64,000 bases of DNA from Sinorhizobium terangae (GTDB lineage: Bacteria > Pseudomonadota > Alphaproteobacteria > Rhizobiales > Rhizobiaceae), in assembly GCF_029714365.1 (NCBI RefSeq), contig NZ_CP121660.1:1364001-1428000 (forward strand), read 5' to 3'. Each line of letters opens with the position of its first letter. The stretch's first letter is position 1. The position numbers and the translations under genes were made by a program. A model generated the notes under the pieces. It was given only the letters and a program-made list of their open reading frames with translations. It searched no databases and was not told where the DNA came from. Below are positions 37,171 to 45,562 of the stretch, one piece after another.

Positions 37171-37608
37171 ATGAGTCGGACGGAAGCGGAACTGACGCAA
37201 GCCGATTACGAGGCACTGGCGACGCTTCGGTATGCGCTGCGCAAGTTCCTGGATTTCAGCACTTCGGCGGCCCAGGAAGCGGGCTTGCCACCGCAGCAGC
37301 ATCAGGCACTCTTGGCAATCAGGGGAATGTCCGTCGGCGAAGCCATGACCGTGGGCATGCTTGCCGAAAGGCTGCTGATTGCGCCGCATACGGCAACGGA
37401 GCTGGCGACCCGTCTTGTCAAGGGGGGATACATCTTGCGGGAGACGGACCCGGCCGACAGGCGTCGCCAAACTCTGAGATTGACAGAGAAGGCTGAAGCG
37501 AGCCTCCGGCACCTGAGCGCCATTCACCTGCGCGAAATCAGGATCATGGCACCGGAGTTGATCGCGCTGCTCACGCGACTGCATGAAAAGGCTTCCTCCC
37601 AAGGATGA
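37171..37608 (+). CDS. MarR-family transcriptional regulator
   Basis: 145 residues, dimeric winged-helix regulator. Helices at residues ~10-35 and ~115-140 form the dimer interface. The DNA-binding part is MLAERLLIAPHTATELATRL followed by the wing YILRETDPADRRRQTLRLT, in which DxRR is the family hallmark. It follows the HlyD gene after a 257-base gap without recognised features, and precedes a promoter with a large palindrome on the same strand. It could control that promoter, the secretion operon, or itself; the ligand is unknown. Confidence 0.88.
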   Translation: MSRTEAELTQADYEALATLRYALRKFLDFSTSAAQEAGLPPQQHQALLAIRGMSVGEAMTVGMLAERLLIAPHTATELATRLVKGGYILRETDPADRRRQTLRLTEKAEASLRHLSAIHLREIRIMAPELIALLTRLHEKASSQG

Positions 37609-37686
37609 CGTGAGACGCCCCTCACTCCCCCCCGCTGTAGCTCGCTGTCGATGTCTACCGCAGGAACCAGACCGTTTTTCGCGACT

Positions 37687-37715
37687 CTTGCTAGATATAT
37701 CGTATTACGATATAA
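37687..37715 (+). promoter_or_regulatory. Sigma-70-like promoter overlapping a perfect 19-base palindrome
   Basis: TTGCTA at 37687-37692 and TATAAA at 37710-37715 are separated by exactly 17 bases, an ideal housekeeping promoter. The spacer and -10 overlap the perfect palindrome TATATCGTATTACGATATA (37695-37713: nine-base arms around one central base). A repressor bound there would block RNA polymerase. The ATG of the 80-residue ORF lies about 70 bases downstream. The palindrome type (ATATCG...CGATAT) resembles sites of PadR- or MarR-like dimers; the adjacent MarR gene is a candidate. Confidence 0.65.
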
Positions 37716-37785
37716 ATTGAACCGATCGGAAAGGGAGAATGCCCTTGGACGACAGAATTGAGATACAAGTACCGAGGTCGGCGCT

Positions 37786-38028
37786 ATGAACGAAGGAGTG
37801 AATGGTTTCCGCGCCATTGGAAAGTACCATACAGAGCCGTCATTTCGATTCCGCGCGTACGATGACAGGCCGGATCGACTGAAGCAGCAGGTAGAGGCAG
37901 AAATAGCGTCCGGCGGAAGGGGCTGGCGCCTGCTCAAGCTGGAATGGCAGTATGATCTCGTGATCCTCTTCGAGAACTTCCGCGCGTGGATTCGTCGGCT
38001 CGACCGGGATTTCGACAGAGCGGCCTAA
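37786..38028 (+). CDS. Small protein of unknown function (80 residues)
   Basis: 80-residue, charged, partly helical protein with GRGWRLLKLEWQYDLVILFENF in the middle (given in two overlapping pieces in the family sense: an aromatic, amphipathic stretch) and an arginine-rich end. No signal peptide or known domain. GAGG lies eight bases before the ATG, and a strong promoter-palindrome stands ~70 bases upstream, which argues that it is a real regulated gene rather than a chance frame. It may be co-transcribed with the Rieske-FAD gene 204 bases downstream. Confidence 0.55.
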   Translation: MNEGVNGFRAIGKYHTEPSFRFRAYDDRPDRLKQQVEAEIASGGRGWRLLKLEWQYDLVILFENFRAWIRRLDRDFDRAA

Positions 38029-38232
38029 TCCACCCGTCCCGCCGGCTCAATCCCAGCTTCTCCGCCGTTCGTTGTGCTGCGAGAGCGACTGCACCTGACG
38101 TCATCACAAAAATTCCACTCACGTCAGGCCAAATTCATTTGCCTACAAGCCGGAATAGCGGACAATTCAAGGGAAGCTGCCGCGGCAACCGAGCGTCGCG
38201 ACACCGGCAGCTGCCCTTCGAGGGAGGAGAAA

Positions 38233-39765
38233 ATGGCCGGTAACCATTCAGCCCCGAGCGGACCCGATCTCGCCCTCGGCATTGCGCTTGCCGATCTTCC
38301 CGATGGCGGCAAGCTGGTCGGCCATCGCGACGGCGAGCCTGTGCTTCTGGTACGCCGCGGAGCAGAGATATTCGCCGTTACCGCCACCTGTTCGCACTAT
38401 GGCGGACCGCTGGCCGACGGCCTCGTCGCCGACGACAGCGTCCGCTGCCCCTGGCATCACGCCTGCTTCGACCTGCGCACCGGGGAGGCGTTGCGCGCCC
38501 CGGCCCTGTCGCCGCTCGCCTGCTGGTCGGTCGAGCAGCGCGGTGACAGGATTTTCGTTGGCGAGAAGCGCAAGAAGCCGGCTCCGGCCCCGCGCGAAAG
38601 CGATGCCGGGGGCTCCCAGGAGAGGATCGTCATCGTCGGCGGTGGCGCGGCTGGGTTTGCCGCAGCAGAGAGACTGCGGCGCGAACAGTATCGGGGCGCC
38701 ATCGTCGTGATCAGCGACGACGAGGCCCTGCCCGTCGACCGCCCCAACCTTTCCAAGGACTATCTCGCGGGCAAGGCTCCGGAGGACTGGATCCCGCTGC
38801 GCAAGGAAGGCTTTTATGCCAGGAACGGCATCGACCTGCGCCTCGCAACAAGGGTTGCCGATATCGATGTCGGTGCCCGCGAGGTCGTGCTCGGCGACGG
38901 GGCAAGGGTCGCCTTCAACAAATTGCTGCTCGCGACCGGCGCCGAGCCGGTCCGCCTGAGCATCCCCGGCGCGGACCAGCCGCATGTCCATACGCTGCGC
39001 TCGCTTGCCGACAGCCGCAAGATCATCGCGCAGAGCGGCGCGGCGCAGCGCGCTGTCGTGCTCGGTGCCAGCTTCATCGGCCTCGAGGTTGCCGCCTCCC
39101 TTCGGACCCGCGGTGTCGAGGTCCATGTGGTGGCGCCCGAGGAACGGCCGATGGAACGGGTGCTGGGCCCCGAGATGGGCGATTTCATCCGCGCGCTGCA
39201 CGAGGAAAAAGGCGTCGTCTTCCACCTTGGGGATACCGCGGCGAGCATCGGCGCGAGCGAGGTCGTTCTGAGCAGCGGCAGCACCCTGGCCGCCGACATG
39301 GTCGTCGCCGGCATCGGCGTGCGGCCCAGGGTCGACCTTGCCGAGAGAGCCGGTCTCGCCACCGACCGGGGCGTCCTCGTCGACGCCTATCTCGAGACCA
39401 GCGTGCCGGGAATATATGCGGCCGGCGATATCGCGCGGTGGCCCGACCCCCACAGCGGCGAGAGCATCAGGGTGGAGCACTGGGTGGTGGCGGAGCGGCA
39501 GGGCGCTGCCGCGGCGCTCAACATGCTCGGACGCCGGAAGAGGTTCACGGACGTGCCGTTCTTCTGGAGCCAGCATTACGACGTTCCGATCAACTATGTC
39601 GGCCATGCCGAGGGATGGGACGCGATCGAGGTCGAGGGTGATGTTGCCGCGAAGGACTGCCTCCTGCGCTACAAGCGCGGCGGACGGCTTCTGGCGGTTG
39701 CCACGATCTTCCGCGATGCCGAAAGCCTCGAGGCCGAGCTGGCGATGGAGCAAAGCGAGGCCTAG
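38233..39765 (+). CDS. Rieske-FAD/NAD reductase fusion protein
   Basis: 510 residues. Residues ~10-110 are a Rieske [2Fe-2S] domain with ligands in CSHYGG and CPWHHACFD. Residues ~125-420 form a pyridine-nucleotide-disulphide reductase fold: the FAD dinucleotide motif VIVGGGAAGFAAAERLRREQ, PVDRPNLSKDYLAG, the NAD motif VVLGASFIGLEVAASLRTRG, and the FAD-contacting GIYAAGDIARWPD. The reductase C-terminal domain follows. The layout equals AIFM3-like and ferredoxin-reductase fusions that move electrons from NADH. Start at 38233 follows AGGGAGGAG; the longer ORF is not supported. Its electron acceptor is not encoded nearby. Confidence 0.88.
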   Translation: MAGNHSAPSGPDLALGIALADLPDGGKLVGHRDGEPVLLVRRGAEIFAVTATCSHYGGPLADGLVADDSVRCPWHHACFDLRTGEALRAPALSPLACWSVEQRGDRIFVGEKRKKPAPAPRESDAGGSQERIVIVGGGAAGFAAAERLRREQYRGAIVVISDDEALPVDRPNLSKDYLAGKAPEDWIPLRKEGFYARNGIDLRLATRVADIDVGAREVVLGDGARVAFNKLLLATGAEPVRLSIPGADQPHVHTLRSLADSRKIIAQSGAAQRAVVLGASFIGLEVAASLRTRGVEVHVVAPEERPMERVLGPEMGDFIRALHEEKGVVFHLGDTAASIGASEVVLSSGSTLAADMVVAGIGVRPRVDLAERAGLATDRGVLVDAYLETSVPGIYAAGDIARWPDPHSGESIRVEHWVVAERQGAAAALNMLGRRKRFTDVPFFWSQHYDVPINYVGHAEGWDAIEVEGDVAAKDCLLRYKRGGRLLAVATIFRDAESLEAELAMEQSEA

Positions 39766-39863
39766 ATCTTGATGGGATCACGGTGCATGCGTCTGCTTGA
39801 CCGCGACTCCTATGCGCTCGCGATCTGTTACCGTTCCTCTGCCGCATTGATCCGCGACGCGCC

Positions 39864-41894
39864 TTAGGCCTTTATCTTTCGAATCTCGTCGACGACCTCC
39901 GGGTTGGCCAGTGTCGAGATGTCACCGGCATCCTCATCGTTGGAGATCGCCCTGAGCACGCGCCGCATGATCTTTCCGGACCGGGTCTTCGGCATGTCGG
40001 GGACGATCACGACACGGCGCGGCCGAGCAATCGGCCCAATCTCATGGACCACGGAATCCTCCACGCGCTTGCGAATGGCCCCGCTCGGCGCGAGACCGGG
40101 TTTCAGCGACACATAAAGGTCGGGCACCTTGCCCTTGATCTCGTCTCTGGCGGGGACGACCGCAGCCTCGGCGACCTCCTCCACCAACAGACTGGCGGAC
40201 TCGATTTCCTTGGTGCCGAGCCGATGTCCAGCCACATTGATGACGTCGTCTATGCGGCCGAGGATGCGATAGTAACCGTCGGCCGCCTGCAAGGCGCCGT
40301 CGCCGGCCATGTACGGCCAGTCGCGCCAGTCAAGGCTCTTCCTGTCCTTGCAGTAACGCGCGTAATATTGTTCGACGAAGCGATCCGGATCCCTCCAGAT
40401 CGTCTGAAAACCGCCCGGCCAGGGGTTCTGGATACAGATGTTTCCGGCACGGCCCGAGCGCGGCGGAATTTCGTTGCCAAGTTCGTCATAGATGATCGGA
40501 TGAATGCCTGGCACGGCCGGTCCTGCACTTCCCGGCTTCATCGGGTGGAGGGCCGGAACCGTGCTGCAGAGGAAGCCGCCATTCTCCGTTTGCCACCAGG
40601 TGTCGACGATCACCGCCTCGCCCTTCCCCACGACGTCGTAGTACCACCGCCAAACCGCCGGCTCGATGGGCTCGCCGACGGTCGTCATATGCTTGAAGTG
40701 GTGATCGTATTTCCGCGGCTCGTCGGGGCCTGCGCGCCGCAGCGCGCGTATCGCCGTCGGCGAAGTGTGAAAGATGTTGACGCCGAGTTCTTCCGCAATG
40801 CGCCAGGGACGTCCGGCGTCGGGATAGGTGGGAAGGCCCTCGAACACGACCGAAGAGGCGGCGAGCGCCAGCGGGCCGTAGACGATATAGGAATGGCCGG
40901 TGATCCAGCCAATATCGGCCATGCACCAGTAGACATCCTCCGGATGGATGTCCTGAATGTATTTCGACGTCCCCGCGACATAGGACAGATATCCGCCCGT
41001 GCTGTGCTGACAGCCCTTCGGCTTGCCAGTAGTGCCGCTGGTGTACATCAGGAACAGCGGATCCTCGGCCGGCATCTCGACCGGTTCGATCTTGCGGTGC
41101 CGGTAACCGGACAACACCTCGTTCACGATGAAATCGCGACCCTCAACCAAGGGCGTTGGACTGGAGTATCTGCCCGGGTGCCTTTGCCACACCAGCACCT
41201 TGTCGACCGACAAGCCCTCCTTTTTTGCCTCGCTGACAGCGACATCCGCCTTTTGCTTATGATCGAGAAACTGGCCGCCACGGTAATAGCCATCCATCGT
41301 GATCAGCACATGGCTCTCGGCATCGACAATGCGGTCTGCCGTCGCCTTTCCACTGAAGCCGCTGAACACCTGCGAGTGAATGACGCCGAGCCTGGCGCAA
41401 GCGAGCATGGTGATCGGAAGCTCGGCCACCATCGGCATGTGCAGCGTCACTCGATCGCCCTGTTTCAGCCCGCAGAAGTCCCGCAGCAGCGCCGCTACCT
41501 CGTTCACGCGCACGTAGAGTTCCTGGTAGGTGACGTGCTGGATTGCTTCCTGCTCCGCTTCGGGGACAAAGTGGATTGCAGTCTTGTTCTTGTGCTTGGC
41601 GAGGTGGCGATCGATGCAGTTGTAGCTCGCGTTGATCTTGCCGCCGACGAACCATCTCCAGAACGGCGGTTTGCCTGTGTCAAGCGTGATGTCCCAAGGT
41701 CTGTACCAATCAAGAAGATCGGCGTACTCCTTGAAGCAATCAGGGAAGTTGTCGAGGCTGAAGCGTTCCAGGACCCTTTTGTCGGTCAGGTTCGCCTGCG
41801 CGATGAATTTCTCGGATGGTTTGACGTAATCCTCTTCCTGCCAGTGGACGGCGATCTCGGCCTCCGACACGTCTGCGGCTCTTTCCTGTGACAT
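39864..41894 (-). CDS. acs: Acetyl-CoA synthetase (AMP-forming)
   Basis: 676 residues, slightly longer than the usual ~650. It activates acetate (possibly propionate) with ATP and CoA. LFLMYTSGTTGKPKGCQHST (P-loop A3), DTWWQTENGG (A5), LGRIDDVINVAGHRLGT (A8) and the acetylatable lysine in KTRSGKIMRRVLR (A10) are present, as is the N-terminal ACAS domain (YADLLDWYRPWD). GGAGG is six bases upstream of the ATG. It is transcribed towards the Rieske gene and divergently from the CapA gene. Whether it prefers acetate is likely from overall similarity but untested. Confidence 0.92.
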   Translation of the reverse strand: MSQERAADVSEAEIAVHWQEEDYVKPSEKFIAQANLTDKRVLERFSLDNFPDCFKEYADLLDWYRPWDITLDTGKPPFWRWFVGGKINASYNCIDRHLAKHKNKTAIHFVPEAEQEAIQHVTYQELYVRVNEVAALLRDFCGLKQGDRVTLHMPMVAELPITMLACARLGVIHSQVFSGFSGKATADRIVDAESHVLITMDGYYRGGQFLDHKQKADVAVSEAKKEGLSVDKVLVWQRHPGRYSSPTPLVEGRDFIVNEVLSGYRHRKIEPVEMPAEDPLFLMYTSGTTGKPKGCQHSTGGYLSYVAGTSKYIQDIHPEDVYWCMADIGWITGHSYIVYGPLALAASSVVFEGLPTYPDAGRPWRIAEELGVNIFHTSPTAIRALRRAGPDEPRKYDHHFKHMTTVGEPIEPAVWRWYYDVVGKGEAVIVDTWWQTENGGFLCSTVPALHPMKPGSAGPAVPGIHPIIYDELGNEIPPRSGRAGNICIQNPWPGGFQTIWRDPDRFVEQYYARYCKDRKSLDWRDWPYMAGDGALQAADGYYRILGRIDDVINVAGHRLGTKEIESASLLVEEVAEAAVVPARDEIKGKVPDLYVSLKPGLAPSGAIRKRVEDSVVHEIGPIARPRRVVIVPDMPKTRSGKIMRRVLRAISNDEDAGDISTLANPEVVDEIRKIKA

Positions 41895-42160
41895 AGGCTG
41901 CCTCCCAGGTCATTCCTATCGCTTGTGGGCGCCGTGGATCCCAAGCGAAATCCTAAGGATAGCACCTGTGAGCCAGCACCGAAAGGCTGGCGCCGGTCGC
42001 CCAGCGCGATACCGTTCAGTATCGTAATTCGCGCGAGGGACATCTGCGGCTCGTTCGCAGCCTGCCGGCCGAGGGAAATTCGATGGTGCATGTGAGTACT
42101 GCGCGATAGGCTGCAAAAGGTCGTTACGGCGCGAACAGCAGCACAAGCTGGAGGCATCCG

Positions 42161-43282
42161 ATGGCGCGGTCACTTGAGAACGGTCTGCATATGCAGCTCT
42201 TCCTTTGCGGTGACGTCATGACCGGACGGGGCATCGACCAGGTGCTGCCCGTTCCGTGCGATCCGGTTCTGCATGAGGGCTATTGTAAATCAGCGCGTGA
42301 CTACATCCGCCTTGCGGAACAAGCGCACGGGCCGATCCCGCGGCCGGCGGCGCCAGCCTATATCTGGGGGGTGGCGTTGAATGAACTCGATCGCGCGAGC
42401 CCGGATGTTCGCATCGTCAATCTCGAGACGGCAATAACCCGCAGCAACGATTATGTCCCGAAGGGCATCAACTATCGAATGAGCCCCGAAAACGCTTCCT
42501 GCCTGGTCGTTGGCGGAGTTGACTGTTGCGTCCTTGCCAATAACCACGTTCTTGATTGGGGACATGCCGGCTTACTCGACACTTTGGCGGTCTTGGACCG
42601 CCTGCAGATCAAGACGGCCGGCGCCGGACACGACTTGGCCGAAGCAAGTGCGCCGGCCGTCCTTGAAACGGGTAAGAGAGGACGCGTGCTCGTCTTTGCG
42701 CTCGCCGCTCCGACGGCCGGGACCCCACCTAGCTGGGCCGCGACAGGGAACAGGGCAGGCGTGAATTTTCTGCCGGATCTTACCCCGACCAGCGCCAGTC
42801 GCGTTGCTGATCATATCGTGAAGATGAAGCGGCCACGGGATGTGGTGGTCGCGTCGATTCATTGGGGCCCCAACTGGGGGGATGACATCCCCGATGCTCA
42901 GCGGCAATTTGCGCATGCACTAATTGACGAAGCCGACGTGTCGATCGTGCACGGACACTCATCGCACCACGCCAAGGCAATCGAAGTCTATCGCAACCGC
43001 CTCATCCTTTATGGCTGCGGCGATTTCCTCAATGACTATGAAGGAATTAGGGGGTACGAGGAGTTTCGGAGCGACCTGCGTCTGATGTATTTTGCTGGCG
43101 TCAACCCGGCAAATGGCGAGCTCTCGGCGCTTGAAATCGCCCCCCTCCGGGCGCATCGCTTCAGTCTCGCCTATCCATCCAGAACGGACGTTGAATGGGT
43201 CGCGGAAGTGCTCAACCGGAACAGCCGGCGGTTTGGTACTGGCGTGCGACAGGCGTCGGGCTGGCGGCTTTCCTTGTCGTGA
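42161..43282 (+). CDS. CapA-family (PGA_cap) metallophosphatase-like protein
   Basis: 373 residues, calcineurin-like fold. QLFLCGDVMTGRGIDQVL at the N-terminus (metal ligands GDVM), VRIVNLETAITRSND, CCVLANNHVLDWGHAGL and VSIVHGHSSHHAKAIEVY are characteristic of CapA, originally linked with poly-gamma-glutamate. No signal peptide or lipoprotein box, unlike many CapA proteins, so likely cytoplasmic. GGAGG precedes the ATG by six bases. No capB/capC neighbours, so a role in poly-glutamate formation is doubtful; a phosphoesterase of unknown substrate is safer. Confidence 0.85.
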   Translation: MARSLENGLHMQLFLCGDVMTGRGIDQVLPVPCDPVLHEGYCKSARDYIRLAEQAHGPIPRPAAPAYIWGVALNELDRASPDVRIVNLETAITRSNDYVPKGINYRMSPENASCLVVGGVDCCVLANNHVLDWGHAGLLDTLAVLDRLQIKTAGAGHDLAEASAPAVLETGKRGRVLVFALAAPTAGTPPSWAATGNRAGVNFLPDLTPTSASRVADHIVKMKRPRDVVVASIHWGPNWGDDIPDAQRQFAHALIDEADVSIVHGHSSHHAKAIEVYRNRLILYGCGDFLNDYEGIRGYEEFRSDLRLMYFAGVNPANGELSALEIAPLRAHRFSLAYPSRTDVEWVAEVLNRNSRRFGTGVRQASGWRLSLS

Positions 43283-43359
43283 TCGAGCGCAAGCTTCAGG
43301 ACACCGACCAGTTCATCCGAGTGGGGCAAATCAGAGCCCATTCCGGACATGAATGAGCG

Positions 43360-44487
43360 CTACCGTCCGCGGTAGCTCCAGGCAGTGGCCGGTGACATCG
43401 CCGAAAGCCGTTCGGTTTCGCGCGTCAACCGTTCGCGAAGCGGCGATCGGATGCAAACCGGATCCGTTGTGCTCGCGTCGCCGGCAAGCGCCATTGCCTG
43501 GCAACGGCAGCCGCCGAAGTCGACCTGCTTGCGCTCGCAGTTGCGGCAGAGTTCCGGCATCCAGTCTTCGCCCCGATAGGCGTTGAAGGCGTCGCTCTCG
43601 TACCAGATCTTGGAAAGCGTGTCTTCGCGGACGGTCTTGAAGGTGAGGCTCGGGATCGTTTCGGCCGCGTGGCACGGAAGCACCCGGCCGGAGGGCGTGA
43701 CGTTCAGGCCGACGCGGCCCCAGCCGCCCATGCACGCCTTCGGGTATTTCGAATAATAGTCGGCCGGCACATAGTCGATCACCAGGATGCCCTGATATTT
43801 TTCCCGTGCCGCAGAGACGGTTCGCGTGGCGTGCTCGACTTGTTCGCGCGTCGGCAGCAGCGCCGCCTTGTTGCGCTCGGCCCAGCCATGAAACTGCACG
43901 GTCGCGATCTCCACCCGCCGCGCCCCAAGCTGGATCGCCAGCTCGATCATACCGTCGATCTCGCCCATGTTCTGCCTGTGGCAGACAGCATTAACTGTCA
44001 ACGGGATGCCGGCGCCCGCCACCCAGTTTGCGACGGCCATCTTTCGTTCATGGCCACCTTTGTAGCCGCCGATCCGATCAGCGCTTTCGGGGGAAACACC
44101 CTGGATCGACAACTGAATGTGGTCGAGACCGGCCGCGGCGAGGTCATTGATTCTGGTCTCGGTCAAGCCGACACCCGACGTGATCAGATTGGTGTAAAGC
44201 CCCAGCGAACCCGCCGCTCGCGTCAGTTCAACGAGATCCCGTCGCGCCGCCGGCTCCCCGCCGGACAAGTGCAGATGCAGCACGCCGAGATCCACCGCCT
44301 GGCTGAATACGTCGATCCATTCCTCGGTCGACAACTCCTCGTCCCCCGGTGTCAGGGCGATCGGGTTGGAGCAGTAGGGACAGGCCAACGGACAGCGATG
44401 CGTCAGCTCCGCCAGCATCGCCATCGGCGGCGGCACGCGCGCTACGGGGGACGCGGAATGGTTTGTCGAGGCGAGGGCGCTGCTCAT
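43360..44487 (-). CDS. pqqE: PqqA peptide cyclase, radical SAM enzyme
   Basis: 375 residues. It forms the carbon-carbon bond between Glu and Tyr of PqqA. The radical SAM cluster is in HRCPLACPYCSNP (CxxxCxxC); the C-terminal SPASM region carries further cysteines in CMGGWGRVG, PCHAAE and CRNCERKQVDFGGCRC. The start overlaps the stop of pqqD by ATGA. It is the last gene of pqqABCDE and needs PqqD to present the substrate peptide. It converges with the CapA gene; no terminator hairpin is evident in the 77-base gap. Confidence 0.96.
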   Translation of the reverse strand: MSSALASTNHSASPVARVPPPMAMLAELTHRCPLACPYCSNPIALTPGDEELSTEEWIDVFSQAVDLGVLHLHLSGGEPAARRDLVELTRAAGSLGLYTNLITSGVGLTETRINDLAAAGLDHIQLSIQGVSPESADRIGGYKGGHERKMAVANWVAGAGIPLTVNAVCHRQNMGEIDGMIELAIQLGARRVEIATVQFHGWAERNKAALLPTREQVEHATRTVSAAREKYQGILVIDYVPADYYSKYPKACMGGWGRVGLNVTPSGRVLPCHAAETIPSLTFKTVREDTLSKIWYESDAFNAYRGEDWMPELCRNCERKQVDFGGCRCQAMALAGDASTTDPVCIRSPLRERLTRETERLSAMSPATAWSYRGR

Positions 44488-44795
44488 GCGACGATCTCCA
44501 GCAGGCGGCGATTGGCGAGTTCCTCGACGAAAGCCCTGACGTCACTAGCGATCTCGGCAGCGGGAGCGTCGAACTTTTGGGCAAAATCGTCGACGATCCG
44601 GTCGAGGCTCCGCTCACCGTCAAGCGCTTGCACGATCGCGACGGCGATATCGTCGAGAGCCATCGCCCGCTCCGGTGCCAAGAGCACCGTCTGGCCGCGA
44701 ACCGGGTCCTCGTGCAGCCGCACGCCGCGTGCCAGCTTGACGACGCTCGCCCCTGAAATCCTGGTCCCTGAATTCATCGCCGCATCGGCGCTCAT
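44484..44795 (-). CDS. pqqD: PqqA-binding peptide chaperone
   Basis: 103 residues, the RiPP recognition element that holds PqqA for PqqE. Family landmarks are VVKLARGVRLHEDPVRGQTV, LLAPERAMALDDIAVAIVQ and the C-terminal helices DVRAFVEELANRRLLEIV. The first 15 residues are non-conserved. Both ends are coupled: its ATG overlaps the stop of pqqC and its stop overlaps the ATG of pqqE. The larger open frame on this strand extending to 45668 is only the pqqC antiphase reading. Confidence 0.95.
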   Translation of the reverse strand: MSADAAMNSGTRISGASVVKLARGVRLHEDPVRGQTVLLAPERAMALDDIAVAIVQALDGERSLDRIVDDFAQKFDAPAAEIASDVRAFVEELANRRLLEIVA

Positions 44796-45562
44796 TCCGC
44801 CGCCTCCCTGGGCGTCTTCGCGCCGACGACACCTTGCTCTCCGTCCCAGCCGCCCGGCGGGATGAGGCCGGGCGTCACATAGGCGGAGTAAAGCGCGTCG
44901 AGCTGCGACCACAGAACGTCCGTCTTGAAGGTGAGCGCCGCGGCGGCGGCATCCTGCTTTTCCGCCGTGTCGGCGTGATCGAGCACATAAGAAAGACCGA
45001 ATTCGACGTCGTGTGGCGCCTCCGTCAATCTTTGCCGAAAGTAGGCGAGTGCCGCATCGTCCGCGAACGCATAATGCTGCAGAAGCCCGGCAATGCGCTC
45101 CGAGTGAATCTTCGGCGCAAAAAGCTCGGTCAGAGAGGCGGCCACCGCCTCGACAAGGGGCTTCTCCCGCACGAACGACACATAGGCATCGACGGCAAAT
45201 CGGGTCGCAGGCAGGACGCCCCGCGTCGAGGCGACATAGGCGGGGTCGAGGCCGACCGCTTCCGCGAGACGCAGCCAGCGGCGGATGCCGCCGCCTTCGT
45301 CGATACCGCCGTCGTGGTCTTCGATCCGGGAGCGCCAGGCCCGGCGCAGGTCCGGGTCGTCGCAGCGCGACAGGAAGGCGGCGTCCTTCATCGGAATGCG
45401 GCTCTGGTAATAGTAGCGGTTGATCACCCAGGCGCGGACCTGCGCCATCGTTGCGCGGCCGCCGTGGAGCATCGCGTGGAAAGGATGCTTGTCGTGATAG
45501 CGCTCCTCGCCGATCGCCAGAAGGCGCGCATGAAAAGCTTCTCTGCCAGTTGCCGTCGTCAC
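44792..45562 (-). CDS. pqqC: Pyrroloquinoline-quinone synthase
   Basis: 256 residues, cofactor-free oxidase doing the last ring closure and eight-electron oxidation to PQQ. YHDKHPFHAMLHGG, RAWVINRYYYQSRIPMKDA and the active-site-rich RIEDHDGGIDEGGGIRRWL are highly conserved, as is LTELFAPKIHSERI. GTG start overlapping the pqqB stop (GTGA). The C-terminal end is slightly longer than in Klebsiella PqqC. Confidence 0.96.
   Translation of the reverse strand: MTTATGREAFHARLLAIGEERYHDKHPFHAMLHGGRATMAQVRAWVINRYYYQSRIPMKDAAFLSRCDDPDLRRAWRSRIEDHDGGIDEGGGIRRWLRLAEAVGLDPAYVASTRGVLPATRFAVDAYVSFVREKPLVEAVAASLTELFAPKIHSERIAGLLQHYAFADDAALAYFRQRLTEAPHDVEFGLSYVLDHADTAEKQDAAAAALTFKTDVLWSQLDALYSAYVTPGLIPPGGWDGEQGVVGAKTPREAAE

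Noticed and set aside
38074..38232. N-terminal extension of the Rieske-FAD protein
   Set aside because: The stretch has no similarity to the family, and AGGGAGGAG directly before ATG 38233 marks the start.
40044..41891. 615-codon plus-strand frame opposite acs
   Set aside because: It is a shadow of the acetyl-CoA synthetase gene with no recognisable domains.
42161..43282. Poly-gamma-glutamate capsule locus
   Set aside because: CapA-like protein stands alone without capB or capC, so a capsule locus is not supported.
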